Below, one piece after another: positions 1 through 7,352 of a stretch of 64,000 bases of DNA (positions within the stretch are counted from its first letter, which is position 1; every line of letters starts with the position of its first letter). A model generated the notes under the pieces. The model searched no databases. It was not told the origin of the DNA and worked only from the letters and a program-made list of their open reading frames with translations. A program made the translations under genes and the position numbers. This DNA is from Chryseobacterium carnipullorum (GTDB taxonomy: Bacteria; Bacteroidota; Bacteroidia; Flavobacteriales; Weeksellaceae): NCBI RefSeq assembly GCF_900142785.1, contig NZ_FRCD01000012.1:124001-188000 (forward strand). The letters are read 5' to 3'.

Positions 1-511
1 GATTCTCAACAATGTCTGTGACTTTCGGAAGAAGTCCGGTTCCTTCTTTTAATTTTAAAAGTCCGTTTTTTTGAAGGAGAAGGAGAGAACGTCCTTCGTT
101 GGTAGGATCATTGGGAATCACCACTGTACTTCCGTTCTGAAGTTGGCTGATTGTTCTGATCTTCTTTGAATAGGCTACGATAGGATAAACAAAGGTATTT
201 CCTACCACAGCCAGCTTGTAGCCTCTCTGCTTCGACTGTTCGTTCAGATACGGAACATGCTGGAAAGCATTGGCTTCAATATCTCCGTTGTTCAGAGCCT
301 CATTCGGGACCACATAATCATTGAAAGGAATCAGCTCCACATCAAGATTGTATTTTTCCCTGGCTACTTTTTTAGCAGCTTCGGCAATTTCCAGTTCCGG
401 ACCATACGTTATTCCCACCACGATATGATTAGGGTCATCTTTCTTTTTGGAACATGCATTGAATACGAGAAGTCCGGCCGTTAACAAGGCTATTGTTTTT
501 ATCTTTTTCAT
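1..511 (-). CDS. metQ: Methionine ABC transporter substrate-binding lipoprotein MetQ (3' end outside window)
   Basis: Captures D/L-methionine in the periplasm and passes it to MetI/MetN. I translated the minus strand from the ATG at 509-511; about 170 codons are present and the C-terminus lies beyond position 1. The N-terminus is a lipoprotein signal with charged start MKKIK, a hydrophobic stretch and a lipobox ending at Cys20 (LVFNAC). It continues with NlpA/MetQ family motifs: GITYGPELEIAEAA, the NDYVVPNEAL segment and the FQHVPYLNEQ segment that helps form the ligand pocket. It is the last gene of the EamA-metN-metI-metQ run. A hairpin separates it from metI, so it may be expressed at a different level from the membrane components, as binding proteins often are. 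Partial only because of the window edge; I see no frameshift. Confidence 0.93.
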   Translation of the reverse strand, partial: MKKIKTIALLTAGLLVFNACSKKKDDPNHIVVGITYGPELEIAEAAKKVAREKYNLDVELIPFNDYVVPNEALNNGDIEANAFQHVPYLNEQSKQRGYKLAVVGNTFVYPIVAYSKKIRTISQLQNGSTVVIPNDPTNEGRSLLLLQKNGLLKLKEGTGLLPKVTDIVEN

Positions 512-528
512 TAAAATTTTTTATGATT

Positions 529-561
529 AAAAGGTGGCTGAGGGAGTAGAAGCCACCTTTT
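529..561 (-). terminator. Hairpin between metI and metQ
   Basis: Perfect 11-bp inverted repeat AAAAGGTGGCT / AGCCACCTTTT (529-539 and 551-561) with an 11-base loop. It lies between the metI stop (599) and the metQ start (511). Read on the minus strand it is followed by TTTTAATC, so it could be a partial terminator or an mRNA 3'-end stabiliser setting the MetQ to MetNI ratio. The role is inferred. Confidence 0.6.
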
Positions 562-598
562 TTATTAGGTTTATATATTAACTTTCCAGGTTTTTGAT

Positions 599-1255
599 TT
601 ACCTGTGATCAAATTTTTTCGCCAATCTGTCTCCCGCAAACTGAATGATAAACACCAATGCGACCAACAGGATCAGAACAACATTCATGATCACCGCGTC
701 ATAACCAATGTAGCCGTATTGATACCCGATCTGTCCCAGTCCGCCAGCTCCCAGTGCGCCACCCATTGCAGAATAACCTACCAGAGTGATCAGGGTAATC
801 GCTGCATTGTTGATCAGGGAAGGAAGTGCTTCAGGAAGCAATACTTTCTGGATGATCTGTAAAGGAGATGCACCCAGTGCTCTTGCTGTTTCTATCAAAC
901 CATGCGGAACCTCAAGAAGACTGTTTTCAACCAGTCTTGCGATAAACGGAGCAGCTCCTACACTTAGAGGAACCAATGCTGCGTTCATTCCTATTGAAGT
1001 TCCTATGATGACTCTTGTAAAAGGGATCATCCAGACAATTAAAATAATAAATGGAATAGACCGGAAAATATTAACCAGAATAGAGGTTATTCTGTAGTAA
1101 GCTGCATTTTCCAACAGTTGTCCTTTCCTTGTTAAAAACAGGAGGATCCCCACCGGAAGTCCCAAAACAAATCCAAAAAATCCCGAAACAAATGTCATAT
1201 AAATTGTTTCCCAAAGTCCCTTTCCCAAAAGAGCAATTACCGAATCACTAAGCAT
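599..1255 (-). CDS. metI: Methionine ABC transporter permease MetI
   Basis: Inner-membrane permease of the MetNIQ methionine importer (218 aa, the usual size for MetI). Several hydrophobic segments are visible. The EAA loop that contacts the ATPase lies at about residues 122-145 (ETARALGASPLQIIQKVLLPEA), with the expected EAxxxxG spacing. The ATG at 1255 overlaps the metN stop by 8 bases, so translation is probably coupled. The gene order metN-metI-metQ matches the standard operon. The family is specific enough to name with confidence; substrate stereochemistry cannot be told from the sequence. Confidence 0.95.
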   Translation of the reverse strand: MLSDSVIALLGKGLWETIYMTFVSGFFGFVLGLPVGILLFLTRKGQLLENAAYYRITSILVNIFRSIPFIILIVWMIPFTRVIIGTSIGMNAALVPLSVGAAPFIARLVENSLLEVPHGLIETARALGASPLQIIQKVLLPEALPSLINNAAITLITLVGYSAMGGALGAGGLGQIGYQYGYIGYDAVIMNVVLILLVALVFIIQFAGDRLAKKFDHR

Positions 1256-2276
1256 ATCCTTTTACTGTATTTTGAATTTTATTCTGATTAAAATAATAGA
1301 TGGCTTTCTGATTTTCTTCGGTTTCCCCCTGAAGCTGAAGCAGTAGTTTTCCGAAATTGGAATCGCCAAGATATTCTACATCGGCTTTCAGAAGTCGGTA
1401 CGGTATTTTATATTGATCGTAAAGCGTTGAAAGCAGTTTTTCAACACTGATATGTTCATTGAGTTCTATTTCAACCAGCGGAAATAAACCATCCTGTGGT
1501 TCTTGCTGCAGTCTTTTATTGAGTTCCTGAGGAATCGTCATGATGTCTGAATTTATAAATTGACGGATTACCGGATTTTCTTTGTCCGAAATAATCTCGC
1601 TTAATGTTCCTTTTGCTAATAATTTGCCTTTGTCGATCACAGCTACATGATTGCAGACTGCCTTGATGACTTCCATTTCGTGGGTGATCAGAAGAATGGT
1701 AATGCCAAGCCTTTGATTAATATCCCTCAAAAGCTGCAGGATAGACTGTGTGGTTGCCGGATCCAGAGCGCTAGTGGCTTCGTCACAGAGAAGGAGATAA
1801 GGGTCATTCGCTAAGGCCCTTGCAATGGCGACTCTCTGTTTTTGGCCTCCGGAAAGGCTTTTGGGATAGTCCTTAGCTTTTTCTTCCAATCCTACAATCT
1901 TCAGCAGTTCATTGACTTTTCTGTTGATCTCCTCTTTACTCACATGGTCCAATTCCAGTGAAAGCGCTACATTGTCAAAAACAGTTCTTGACGAAAGCAG
2001 GTTAAAATGCTGGAAGATCATTCCGATTTTTTTACGTTCACCTGCAAGCTGTTTTGAGCTCAATTGGGTGAAATCTCTTCCGTTGATGATAATCTGGCCC
2101 TCATCTGGTCTTTCCAGAAGATTGACGGTACGGATCAGAGTGCTTTTTCCTGCTCCGGAAAATCCTATGATCCCAACAATATCTCCTTTCTCAACACTGA
2201 GGCTTACCTTATCCAGTGCTTTGAAAGACTGCTTTTTCTGATGAAAAGTCTTTGAAATGTTCTTTATTTCTATCAT
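1248..2276 (-). CDS. metN: Methionine ABC transporter ATP-binding protein MetN
   Basis: Cytoplasmic ATPase that powers methionine import (342 aa). Walker A GFSGAGKS at 38-45, Q-loop near Q89, signature LSGGQ at 141-145, Walker B LLLCDEATSALD at 161-172 and switch His near 199. The C-terminal 75 residues or so match the NIL (ACT-like) domain of MetN, which binds methionine and inhibits transport when the cytoplasmic pool is high. The operon therefore may have both feedback on transport and, upstream, a methionine-rich leader peptide. The start lies 24 bases from the upstream EamA stop, and the 3' end overlaps metI. Confidence 0.96.
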   Translation of the reverse strand: MIEIKNISKTFHQKKQSFKALDKVSLSVEKGDIVGIIGFSGAGKSTLIRTVNLLERPDEGQIIINGRDFTQLSSKQLAGERKKIGMIFQHFNLLSSRTVFDNVALSLELDHVSKEEINRKVNELLKIVGLEEKAKDYPKSLSGGQKQRVAIARALANDPYLLLCDEATSALDPATTQSILQLLRDINQRLGITILLITHEMEVIKAVCNHVAVIDKGKLLAKGTLSEIISDKENPVIRQFINSDIMTIPQELNKRLQQEPQDGLFPLVEIELNEHISVEKLLSTLYDQYKIPYRLLKADVEYLGDSNFGKLLLQLQGETEENQKAIYYFNQNKIQNTVKGYA

Positions 2277-2299
2277 TTTTTAATGTATAGTTTTAATTT

Positions 2300-3295
2300 T
2301 TAAATGGGCTGATACGGTCGTACACTTTTATTAACCAGTCTCTTCAGTCTTCTTATTTTCACTTTCGAGCGTTTTGAAAGTCTGAAATATTTGGTCACAT
2401 TGGTAAGCAGTACCCCCAATAATATAACGGACAATCCGTACAGCTGGCTTCCGTTAATCGTTTGTCCGGCTACGATCCAGCCAGCCAGTACCGTAACAAT
2501 AGGGTTAATATAAGTATGGGTACTTACCAAAGCTGCCGGCTTTACAGAAAGCAACCATATATAAGATAAATAAGCTACAATAGATCCGAAGAATACCAGG
2601 AACAGTACACCCGCCCATGCCGATGCCGGAACATTGGAGAATGAAAAACCGTGCCATTCTTGTCTGAAAGAAGCTATAATAAAGGAAGCAACCCCAGCGA
2701 TGATAAGTTGCTGTGCAATATTCATGAACGTAGACTGCGACGCCGGGTTTTTCTTTGAATACAGAGATCCCAGAACCCAGGCCACTGAGCTTAAGGCCAG
2801 AACAATGAATGCTGTGATCCGGAGGTTGCCGTCCACGGCTGTATGATGGGCGCTGGAAACACTTCCGTTCAGGAATAAAATCAGTCCTGCAAAACCTATA
2901 ATCAGTCCTATCGGAATAAATTTGTCTGAGAAATAATACTTCCAGTTTTTCTTATCAATCGCAATAAACCAGAACGGCCCAGTGGCAATAGCAATCGCTG
3001 CTTCAGAGGCGGATACATACTGCTCCCCCCAGGCGACAAGCCCTGTTCCACCGGTAAGAATAAGTATTCCCGTGATGGCATTTTTTTTCCAGCTAATGAG
3101 AGAATTGGCTTTCTCACCCTTAGCCAGCAACCAACCGATCATCATCAATCCTGCCGCTAAAAAGCGGAATCCGGAAAGAATAAACGGGGGAAATCCCTTC
3201 AGACCAAATGAAATGGCTAAGAATGTAATTCCCCAAATCACGTAAATGTTGATAAATGCCACCGGCACCAGCCAGCTGTTTTTAGAACTGCTCAT
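2300..3295 (-). CDS. EamA/DMT family transporter, first gene of the met transport operon
   Basis: Ten-helix drug/metabolite transporter fold made of two EamA repeats (331 aa), ending in a basic cytoplasmic tail rich in K and R. EamA proteins move amino acids, nucleotides or metabolites, often outward. Here it sits directly after the methionine-rich leader and its hairpin and 23 bases before metN, so it is probably transcribed with metNIQ and may handle methionine, a related sulfur compound or a toxic analogue. That role is inferred only from position. The chosen ATG gives a normal first helix (VPVAFINIYVIWGITFLAIS). Family assignment is firm and substrate unknown. Confidence 0.85.
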   Translation of the reverse strand: MSSSKNSWLVPVAFINIYVIWGITFLAISFGLKGFPPFILSGFRFLAAGLMMIGWLLAKGEKANSLISWKKNAITGILILTGGTGLVAWGEQYVSASEAAIAIATGPFWFIAIDKKNWKYYFSDKFIPIGLIIGFAGLILFLNGSVSSAHHTAVDGNLRITAFIVLALSSVAWVLGSLYSKKNPASQSTFMNIAQQLIIAGVASFIIASFRQEWHGFSFSNVPASAWAGVLFLVFFGSIVAYLSYIWLLSVKPAALVSTHTYINPIVTVLAGWIVAGQTINGSQLYGLSVILLGVLLTNVTKYFRLSKRSKVKIRRLKRLVNKSVRPYQPI

Positions 3296-3329
3296 GATGT
3301 ATGTTTTTATAGGATGTGTATTAAAATAA

Positions 3330-3357
3330 AAAGGCCCTACAACGTGGTAAGGCCTTT
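3330..3357 (-). terminator. Attenuator-like terminator hairpin between Met leader peptide and EamA gene
   Basis: On the minus strand AAAGGCC and GGCCTTT form a 7-bp stem followed directly by TTATTTT, a good intrinsic terminator. It falls 25 bases after the stop of a methionine-rich small ORF and 35 bases before the first transporter gene. That placement is the classical one for leader-peptide attenuation. Confidence 0.75.
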
Positions 3358-3382
3358 AGAAATATGTGATATAAAAGTAAGG

Positions 3383-3481
3383 TCAGCCACGGGATTTCTG
3401 ATGCATAGGCATACAGTTGCACATCATCATAGTTTTGATGTTTTGTTTCTTAAGTGATTGAAGTTTAAATCCTTGTTTCAT
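3383..3481 (-). CDS. Methionine/cysteine-rich leader peptide (32 aa)
   Basis: Small ORF read by hand on the minus strand, ATG at 3479-3481 and TGA at 3383-3385. It begins MKQGFKLQSLKKQNIKT and then runs MMMCNCMPMHQKSRG: five Met and two Cys within nine residues. It lies between a TATATTTG promoter box and a terminator hairpin, upstream of the EamA-metNIQ genes. The arrangement fits a transcription attenuator in which ribosome stalling at the Met codons during methionine shortage prevents terminator formation. CGTGG at the end of the ORF (complement of 3387-3391) can pair with CCACG in the terminator 5' arm (complement of 3343-3347), a short candidate anti-terminator. Function is inferred; the ORF and hairpin are directly visible. 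Confidence 0.7.
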   Translation of the reverse strand: MKQGFKLQSLKKQNIKTMMMCNCMPMHQKSRG

Positions 3482-3508
3482 TTTGTTTTCTTTTCCTGAA
3501 TACGGTTG

Positions 3509-3516
3509 CAAATATA
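3509..3516 (-). promoter_or_regulatory. Promoter -7 box for the methionine transport operon
   Basis: TATATTTG on the minus strand, an exact match to the Bacteroidota TAnnTTTG element, 27 bases upstream of the leader-peptide ATG. I see no clear TTG -33 element. Immediately upstream (3534-3554) lies AGTC...GACT around CTAAAATAATAG, which could be an operator. Confidence 0.55.
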
Positions 3517-3849
3517 GAACATATATTTTTATTAGTCCACTAAAATAATAGACTTTTTGGAATTTTTCATTCTTGAAGTATTTAATTATATGGTTATCAG
3601 ATAATTATTTTTTTTAATCAAAGTCGAAATAAGTTCAGTTGTATGGATTTCGCGATAAGATGCATCGAAAAAAGTAAATTCTGCAGTTTGAATAGTATCG
3701 TTATAGCAGATGAGTTTATTCGAAAGACTCCTCAACCAATTAAAATAATCTATCATAAAAGCGTAGTGCTGATACCGAAGTTATCATACATCATTACTCA
3801 GCTTTAATAAAGATCATAATTTTGAATTATTAATTAAAAGCTTAAAAAA
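3517..3849. other. Intergenic region between met leader promoter and GNAT gene
   Basis: AT-rich spacer holding the upstream part of the met promoter and, at 3817-3824, a TAATTTTG box (TAnnTTTG) that probably starts the GNAT transcript 26 bases before its ATG. A 54-codon plus-strand ORF at 3643-3807 has no recognisable features and I do not call it a gene. Nothing else seen. Confidence 0.5.
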
Positions 3850-4143
3850 ATGGAAAGAACAGAAATCGTTTTAGGAAATGTGAAAGGAGAAATTCAACTT
3901 TTCTCAGAAGACCATAAAGCTGGGAAAATGGACATTTCAGTAATCGGGAAAAAATTAACGGTTTATCATACAGAAGTTGATCCTGAACATGAAGGAAAAG
4001 GTTTTGCAAAAATATTACTGGAAAGACTGGTTTCCTATGCAAGGGAAAATGATCTTAAAATTGTACCGCTATGTCCGTACGTTCACTTACAGTTCAAACG
4101 TCATCCCGATGAATACAACGATGTTTGGCTGAAAGAAAATTAA
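3850..4143 (+). CDS. Small GNAT-like N-acetyltransferase (YjdJ type)
   Basis: 97 aa, the length of the minimal Gcn5-like fold of the COG2388/YjdJ group. The acetyl-CoA pyrophosphate-binding loop is visible as HEGKGFAKILLE (about 47-58), followed by the conserved CPYV segment at 75-78 and the terminal region with FKRHPDEY. These proteins are single-domain cytoplasmic acetyltransferases whose physiological substrates are mostly unknown. The start is supported by a TAATTTTG promoter box at 3817-3824. It appears to be monocistronic; the next gene starts 137 bases away. Confidence 0.85.
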   Translation: MERTEIVLGNVKGEIQLFSEDHKAGKMDISVIGKKLTVYHTEVDPEHEGKGFAKILLERLVSYARENDLKIVPLCPYVHLQFKRHPDEYNDVWLKEN

Positions 4144-4280
4144 TCAATTTTAAAATGGTTGATTTTATTTGTACTCCATCATGGTTTGCCAGTAAATAAA
4201 TCCTATGATAAGAAGCCTCTCTCCAAAAAATAAAAATCTCAGACGCCAACCGTCACTAACCTCTAATTTCTAAACAAAAA

Positions 4281-5891
4281 ATGCACGAACATCTCCTGCT
4301 AATCCTCGCACTCTTGCTCGTCGTCATGCTGCTGGTGATGCTGGCACAGCGCATTAAAATCGCCTATCCGATATTTTTAGTATTGGCGGGATTGGGAATC
4401 AGCTTTATTCCCGGAGTTCCTGTTTTAAAATTGGATCCCGAAATTATTTTCCTGATTTTTTTACCCCCACTTTTATATGAAGCGGCATGGTACACTTCCT
4501 GGAATGATTTCTGGAAATGGAAAAGAACGATTTCGCTGATGGCTTTTGGTTTGGTGTTTTTAACGTCTATAGTGGTTGCTTTTGCTGCTCAGTCTTTAAT
4601 TCCGGGGTTTACGCTGGCTTTAGGATTTTTACTGGGAGGAATTGTTTCACCACCGGATGCTGTCGCGGCCACCACTGTTTTAAAAGGATTAAAGGTTCCG
4701 AAAAGAACCATTGCGATGCTTGAAGGCGAAAGTCTGATCAATGATGCCTCGTCGCTGATTGTTTTCAGGTTTGCTTTAGCAGCGGTGATGACGGGTGTAT
4801 TTTCCATGCAGGAAGCAACAGGGCAGTTTTTTCTTGTCGCTGGAATGGGAATCGTAGTAGGAATTGTTGGGGCTCATATTTTCTACGCGATCCACCGGTT
4901 TTTACCCACAACTCCGGCGATAGATGCCGCACTTACCGTCATGACTCCCTATATTTTATTTCTGGGGGCGGAACACTTTCATTTTTCAGGAGTGATGGCC
5001 GTCGTAAGTGGCGGGTTGTTTATGTCTTTCCGTTCGCATGAGATTTTTAAAACGGGAACCACCAGAATCAATATGACAGGCGTCTGGAATACCCTCATTT
5101 TTGTGATGAATGCGCTAGTCTTTGTATTGATCGGATTGGAGCTTCCCGATATCATCGATGGTTTGGGTGAAACATCCTTGATGGAAGGCATAAAATATGG
5201 ATTGATCATCAGTTTGATTGTCATTCTCGTTCGTCTCCTATGGATTTATCCCGTAGCTCATATTCCGAGATGGCTGAGCAAAAAAGTACGTCAGGATCCC
5301 AGTCCGGGCTGGAAAAATCCCTTGATCATTGGTTGGGCAGGAATGCGTGGGGTAGTTTCGCTGGCCACAGCACTGTCAATTCCGGTGATGATGAACGATC
5401 AGGCAGAATTTCCACTAAGAAATTTAATCATCTTCATTACGTTTGTCGTCATTTTTGTGACCCTTGTTTTCCAGGGACTGACGCTTCCTTTGATTATTAA
5501 ATTAACCAAAATTGGAGAAATTGATCCTATTTTACCCTCTCACGAGCAGCAGGCAGGAATTCAGATACGTCTGGATCAACTGGCAGTTGACCGATTGAAT
5601 GAAAAATATGAAAAAAATTTAACAGGCAATAGTTTGGTTGAAAATTTAAAGGATAGTCTTCAAAATGACATCCAACTGCATCAGAGTCATTTGAGTTCTC
5701 TTGAAACATGCTCCAACAGGCAGAATGATCTTCAGGAATACCATCAGATTATGCTGGATATATTTGCTTTACAACGAAAAGAACTGTTCAGATTGAAAAG
5801 AGAAAAGCTTTTCAGCGACGATGAGATCCGAAAAGCAGAATCGCAACTGGATTTAAATGAATTAAAAATTACAGGAAATAAGCATTTATAA
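4281..5891 (+). CDS. CPA1-family Na+/H+ antiporter
   Basis: Inner-membrane cation/proton exchanger (536 aa) with about 12 hydrophobic segments in residues 1-415. Family signature residues include IVSPPDAVAATTV (121-133) and GESLINDASSLIVF (149-162), which holds the conserved Asn-Asp of the CPA1/NhaP ion site. The last 120 residues are hydrophilic, charged and probably helical, a cytosolic tail likely to regulate activity. It exports sodium (or potassium) in exchange for protons for pH and salt homeostasis. The next gene, a pseudo-receiver 42 bases downstream, may be co-transcribed. The start codon gives a sensible N-terminal helix directly. Confidence 0.92.
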   Translation: MHEHLLLILALLLVVMLLVMLAQRIKIAYPIFLVLAGLGISFIPGVPVLKLDPEIIFLIFLPPLLYEAAWYTSWNDFWKWKRTISLMAFGLVFLTSIVVAFAAQSLIPGFTLALGFLLGGIVSPPDAVAATTVLKGLKVPKRTIAMLEGESLINDASSLIVFRFALAAVMTGVFSMQEATGQFFLVAGMGIVVGIVGAHIFYAIHRFLPTTPAIDAALTVMTPYILFLGAEHFHFSGVMAVVSGGLFMSFRSHEIFKTGTTRINMTGVWNTLIFVMNALVFVLIGLELPDIIDGLGETSLMEGIKYGLIISLIVILVRLLWIYPVAHIPRWLSKKVRQDPSPGWKNPLIIGWAGMRGVVSLATALSIPVMMNDQAEFPLRNLIIFITFVVIFVTLVFQGLTLPLIIKLTKIGEIDPILPSHEQQAGIQIRLDQLAVDRLNEKYEKNLTGNSLVENLKDSLQNDIQLHQSHLSSLETCSNRQNDLQEYHQIMLDIFALQRKELFRLKREKLFSDDEIRKAESQLDLNELKITGNKHL

Positions 5892-5933
5892 TTTTAAAAT
5901 TTCACATTCTTCCCTTTTAAAAACAAGATAAAA

Positions 5934-6245
5934 ATGAAAACACTACAATTTTTAGTCATTGGAAAAAATCAGGAAATTCTTGAAACTTTAAAAAGAATCA
6001 TCGAAAACAATGAAGGCTGGAAAGCTCAGATCCAAAGCAATGAATCGGTATGCTATGATTACATTAAAGACAATCAGGTGGATATTGTACTCTTAAGTTC
6101 AGGGTTGGAAGATCAGTTTGAAAAAGATATAAAAGTCTTTTGTGAAGAATTAGATCAAGAGGTTAAAGTGATCGATCATTACGGTGGCGGAAGCGGACTT
6201 TTAAAGAACGAAGTTTACAGCCTTTTCCCTGATTTGCAGCCATAA
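5934..6245 (+). CDS. Receiver-like protein lacking the phospho-acceptor aspartate
   Basis: 103 aa with the alternating pattern of a response-regulator receiver domain: a beta-1 strand (LQFLVIG), helix 1 (EILETLKRIIE) and a beta-3 strand VDIVLLSSG. In true receivers the beta-3 strand ends in the phosphorylated Asp; here that position is Ser55. The two acidic residues expected after beta-1 are also missing. It has no output domain. It may therefore be a pseudo-receiver or a stand-alone partner protein, possibly for the antiporter 42 bases upstream. I do not recognise a named family, so the assignment rests on pattern only. Confidence 0.6.
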   Translation: MKTLQFLVIGKNQEILETLKRIIENNEGWKAQIQSNESVCYDYIKDNQVDIVLLSSGLEDQFEKDIKVFCEELDQEVKVIDHYGGGSGLLKNEVYSLFPDLQP

Positions 6246-6372
6246 ACTGAGTCAATGTTTGAAAATAGTATCAGTCAATGTATAAGTCTCACTGAAAACA
6301 AACCAGTTAAATACACAGGATTTTACATCACTGTAAATTTTTATAATCAAAATCAAAAAAATAACTAAAGAT

Positions 6373-7248
6373 ATGGACAGAAAAGATTTTTTAAAGAAAG
6401 GTTTATTGGGAACAGGCATGTTTGTAGCCTCTGCTTCTCTGGGAAATACGATGAAAAATGAAATCGACGAGATTGAGCCTCTGGAGCCTATCGGATACAA
6501 TCATTTACCAAATCCGGAGTCAAAAATTAAAGATAACTCCATCATTCATAAAGCAGATTCCAGAGGAAAAGCAGATCATGGATGGTTGGTAAGTAACCAT
6601 ACCTTCAGTTTTGCGAATTATCATAATCCTGAAAGAATGCATTTTGGAGTGCTCAGGGTTTTAAATGATGACAAAGTAGAGGCGGGCAGAGGCTTTGGAA
6701 CCCATCCTCATGACAATATGGAGATCATCAGTATTCCACTGGAAGGAGATCTTGAGCACAAAGACAATATGGGGAATACCACGGTGATCAAAAGTGGAGA
6801 TATACAGGTAATGAGTGCTGGAACGGGCATTATGCACAGCGAATTTAACAAGAACACCGATCAGCCGGTCAAATTCCTTCAGATCTGGGTATATCCTAAT
6901 AAGAGAAATGTAAGTCCGAGATATGATCAGATTACTTTAGACAAAACAAAAAGCCACAATACATTTCAGCAGATTCTCTCTCCCAATGCAGATGATGACG
7001 GTGTATGGATTCATCAGGATGCCTGGTTTCACTTAGGACGTTTTGATCAAGGGATGGAAAGCAATTATCAGATCAGAAAAAAAGGAAATGGGGTCTATGT
7101 TTTCCTATTAAAAGGAACAGCAGAGATCGAAGGTCAATCATTGGAAGAAAGAGACGGTTTCGGAGTTTGGGATATTTCAGAGCTAAATATTAAAGCAACC
7201 GCAGAAAACACGGAGATTCTATTAATGGATGTTCCCATGACGATGTAA
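6373..7248 (+). CDS. Pirin family protein (YhhW/quercetin dioxygenase-like)
   Basis: 291 aa bicupin. The metal ligands of the pirin/YhhW type are present with the right spacing: His111, His113 (GTHPHDN), His155 and Glu157 (MHSEFN). The first cupin carries SFANYHNPERMHFGVLRVLNDD and a GFGTHPH core; the C-terminal half is the second, degenerate cupin. E. coli YhhW has quercetinase activity in vitro, but the physiological substrate of these proteins is unknown. The N-terminus (DRKDFLKKGLLGTGMFVASAS) looks like a Tat-type signal or a hydrophobic anchor, unlike typical cytoplasmic pirins, so it may act in the periplasm. Monocistronic. Confidence 0.87.
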   Translation: MDRKDFLKKGLLGTGMFVASASLGNTMKNEIDEIEPLEPIGYNHLPNPESKIKDNSIIHKADSRGKADHGWLVSNHTFSFANYHNPERMHFGVLRVLNDDKVEAGRGFGTHPHDNMEIISIPLEGDLEHKDNMGNTTVIKSGDIQVMSAGTGIMHSEFNKNTDQPVKFLQIWVYPNKRNVSPRYDQITLDKTKSHNTFQQILSPNADDDGVWIHQDAWFHLGRFDQGMESNYQIRKKGNGVYVFLLKGTAEIEGQSLEERDGFGVWDISELNIKATAENTEILLMDVPMTM

Positions 7249-7352
7249 TCTGAACACAGCACCATAGTATTTAAAAGAATCCACTCCGAACTAAATTAGC
7301 AAAATCCAAAAAAAATCCCGACTTTTGTCCCCCTTCAATAATTCCGAAATTC

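Noticed and set aside
3326..3520. SAM riboswitch for the met operon
   Set aside because: I could not see a SAM-I, SAM-II or SAM/SAH core; the Met-rich ORF plus terminator explains the leader better.
3643..3807. 54-codon ORF between the met promoter and the GNAT gene
   Set aside because: No signal peptide, domain pattern or promoter of its own; overlaps poorly structured AT-rich spacer.
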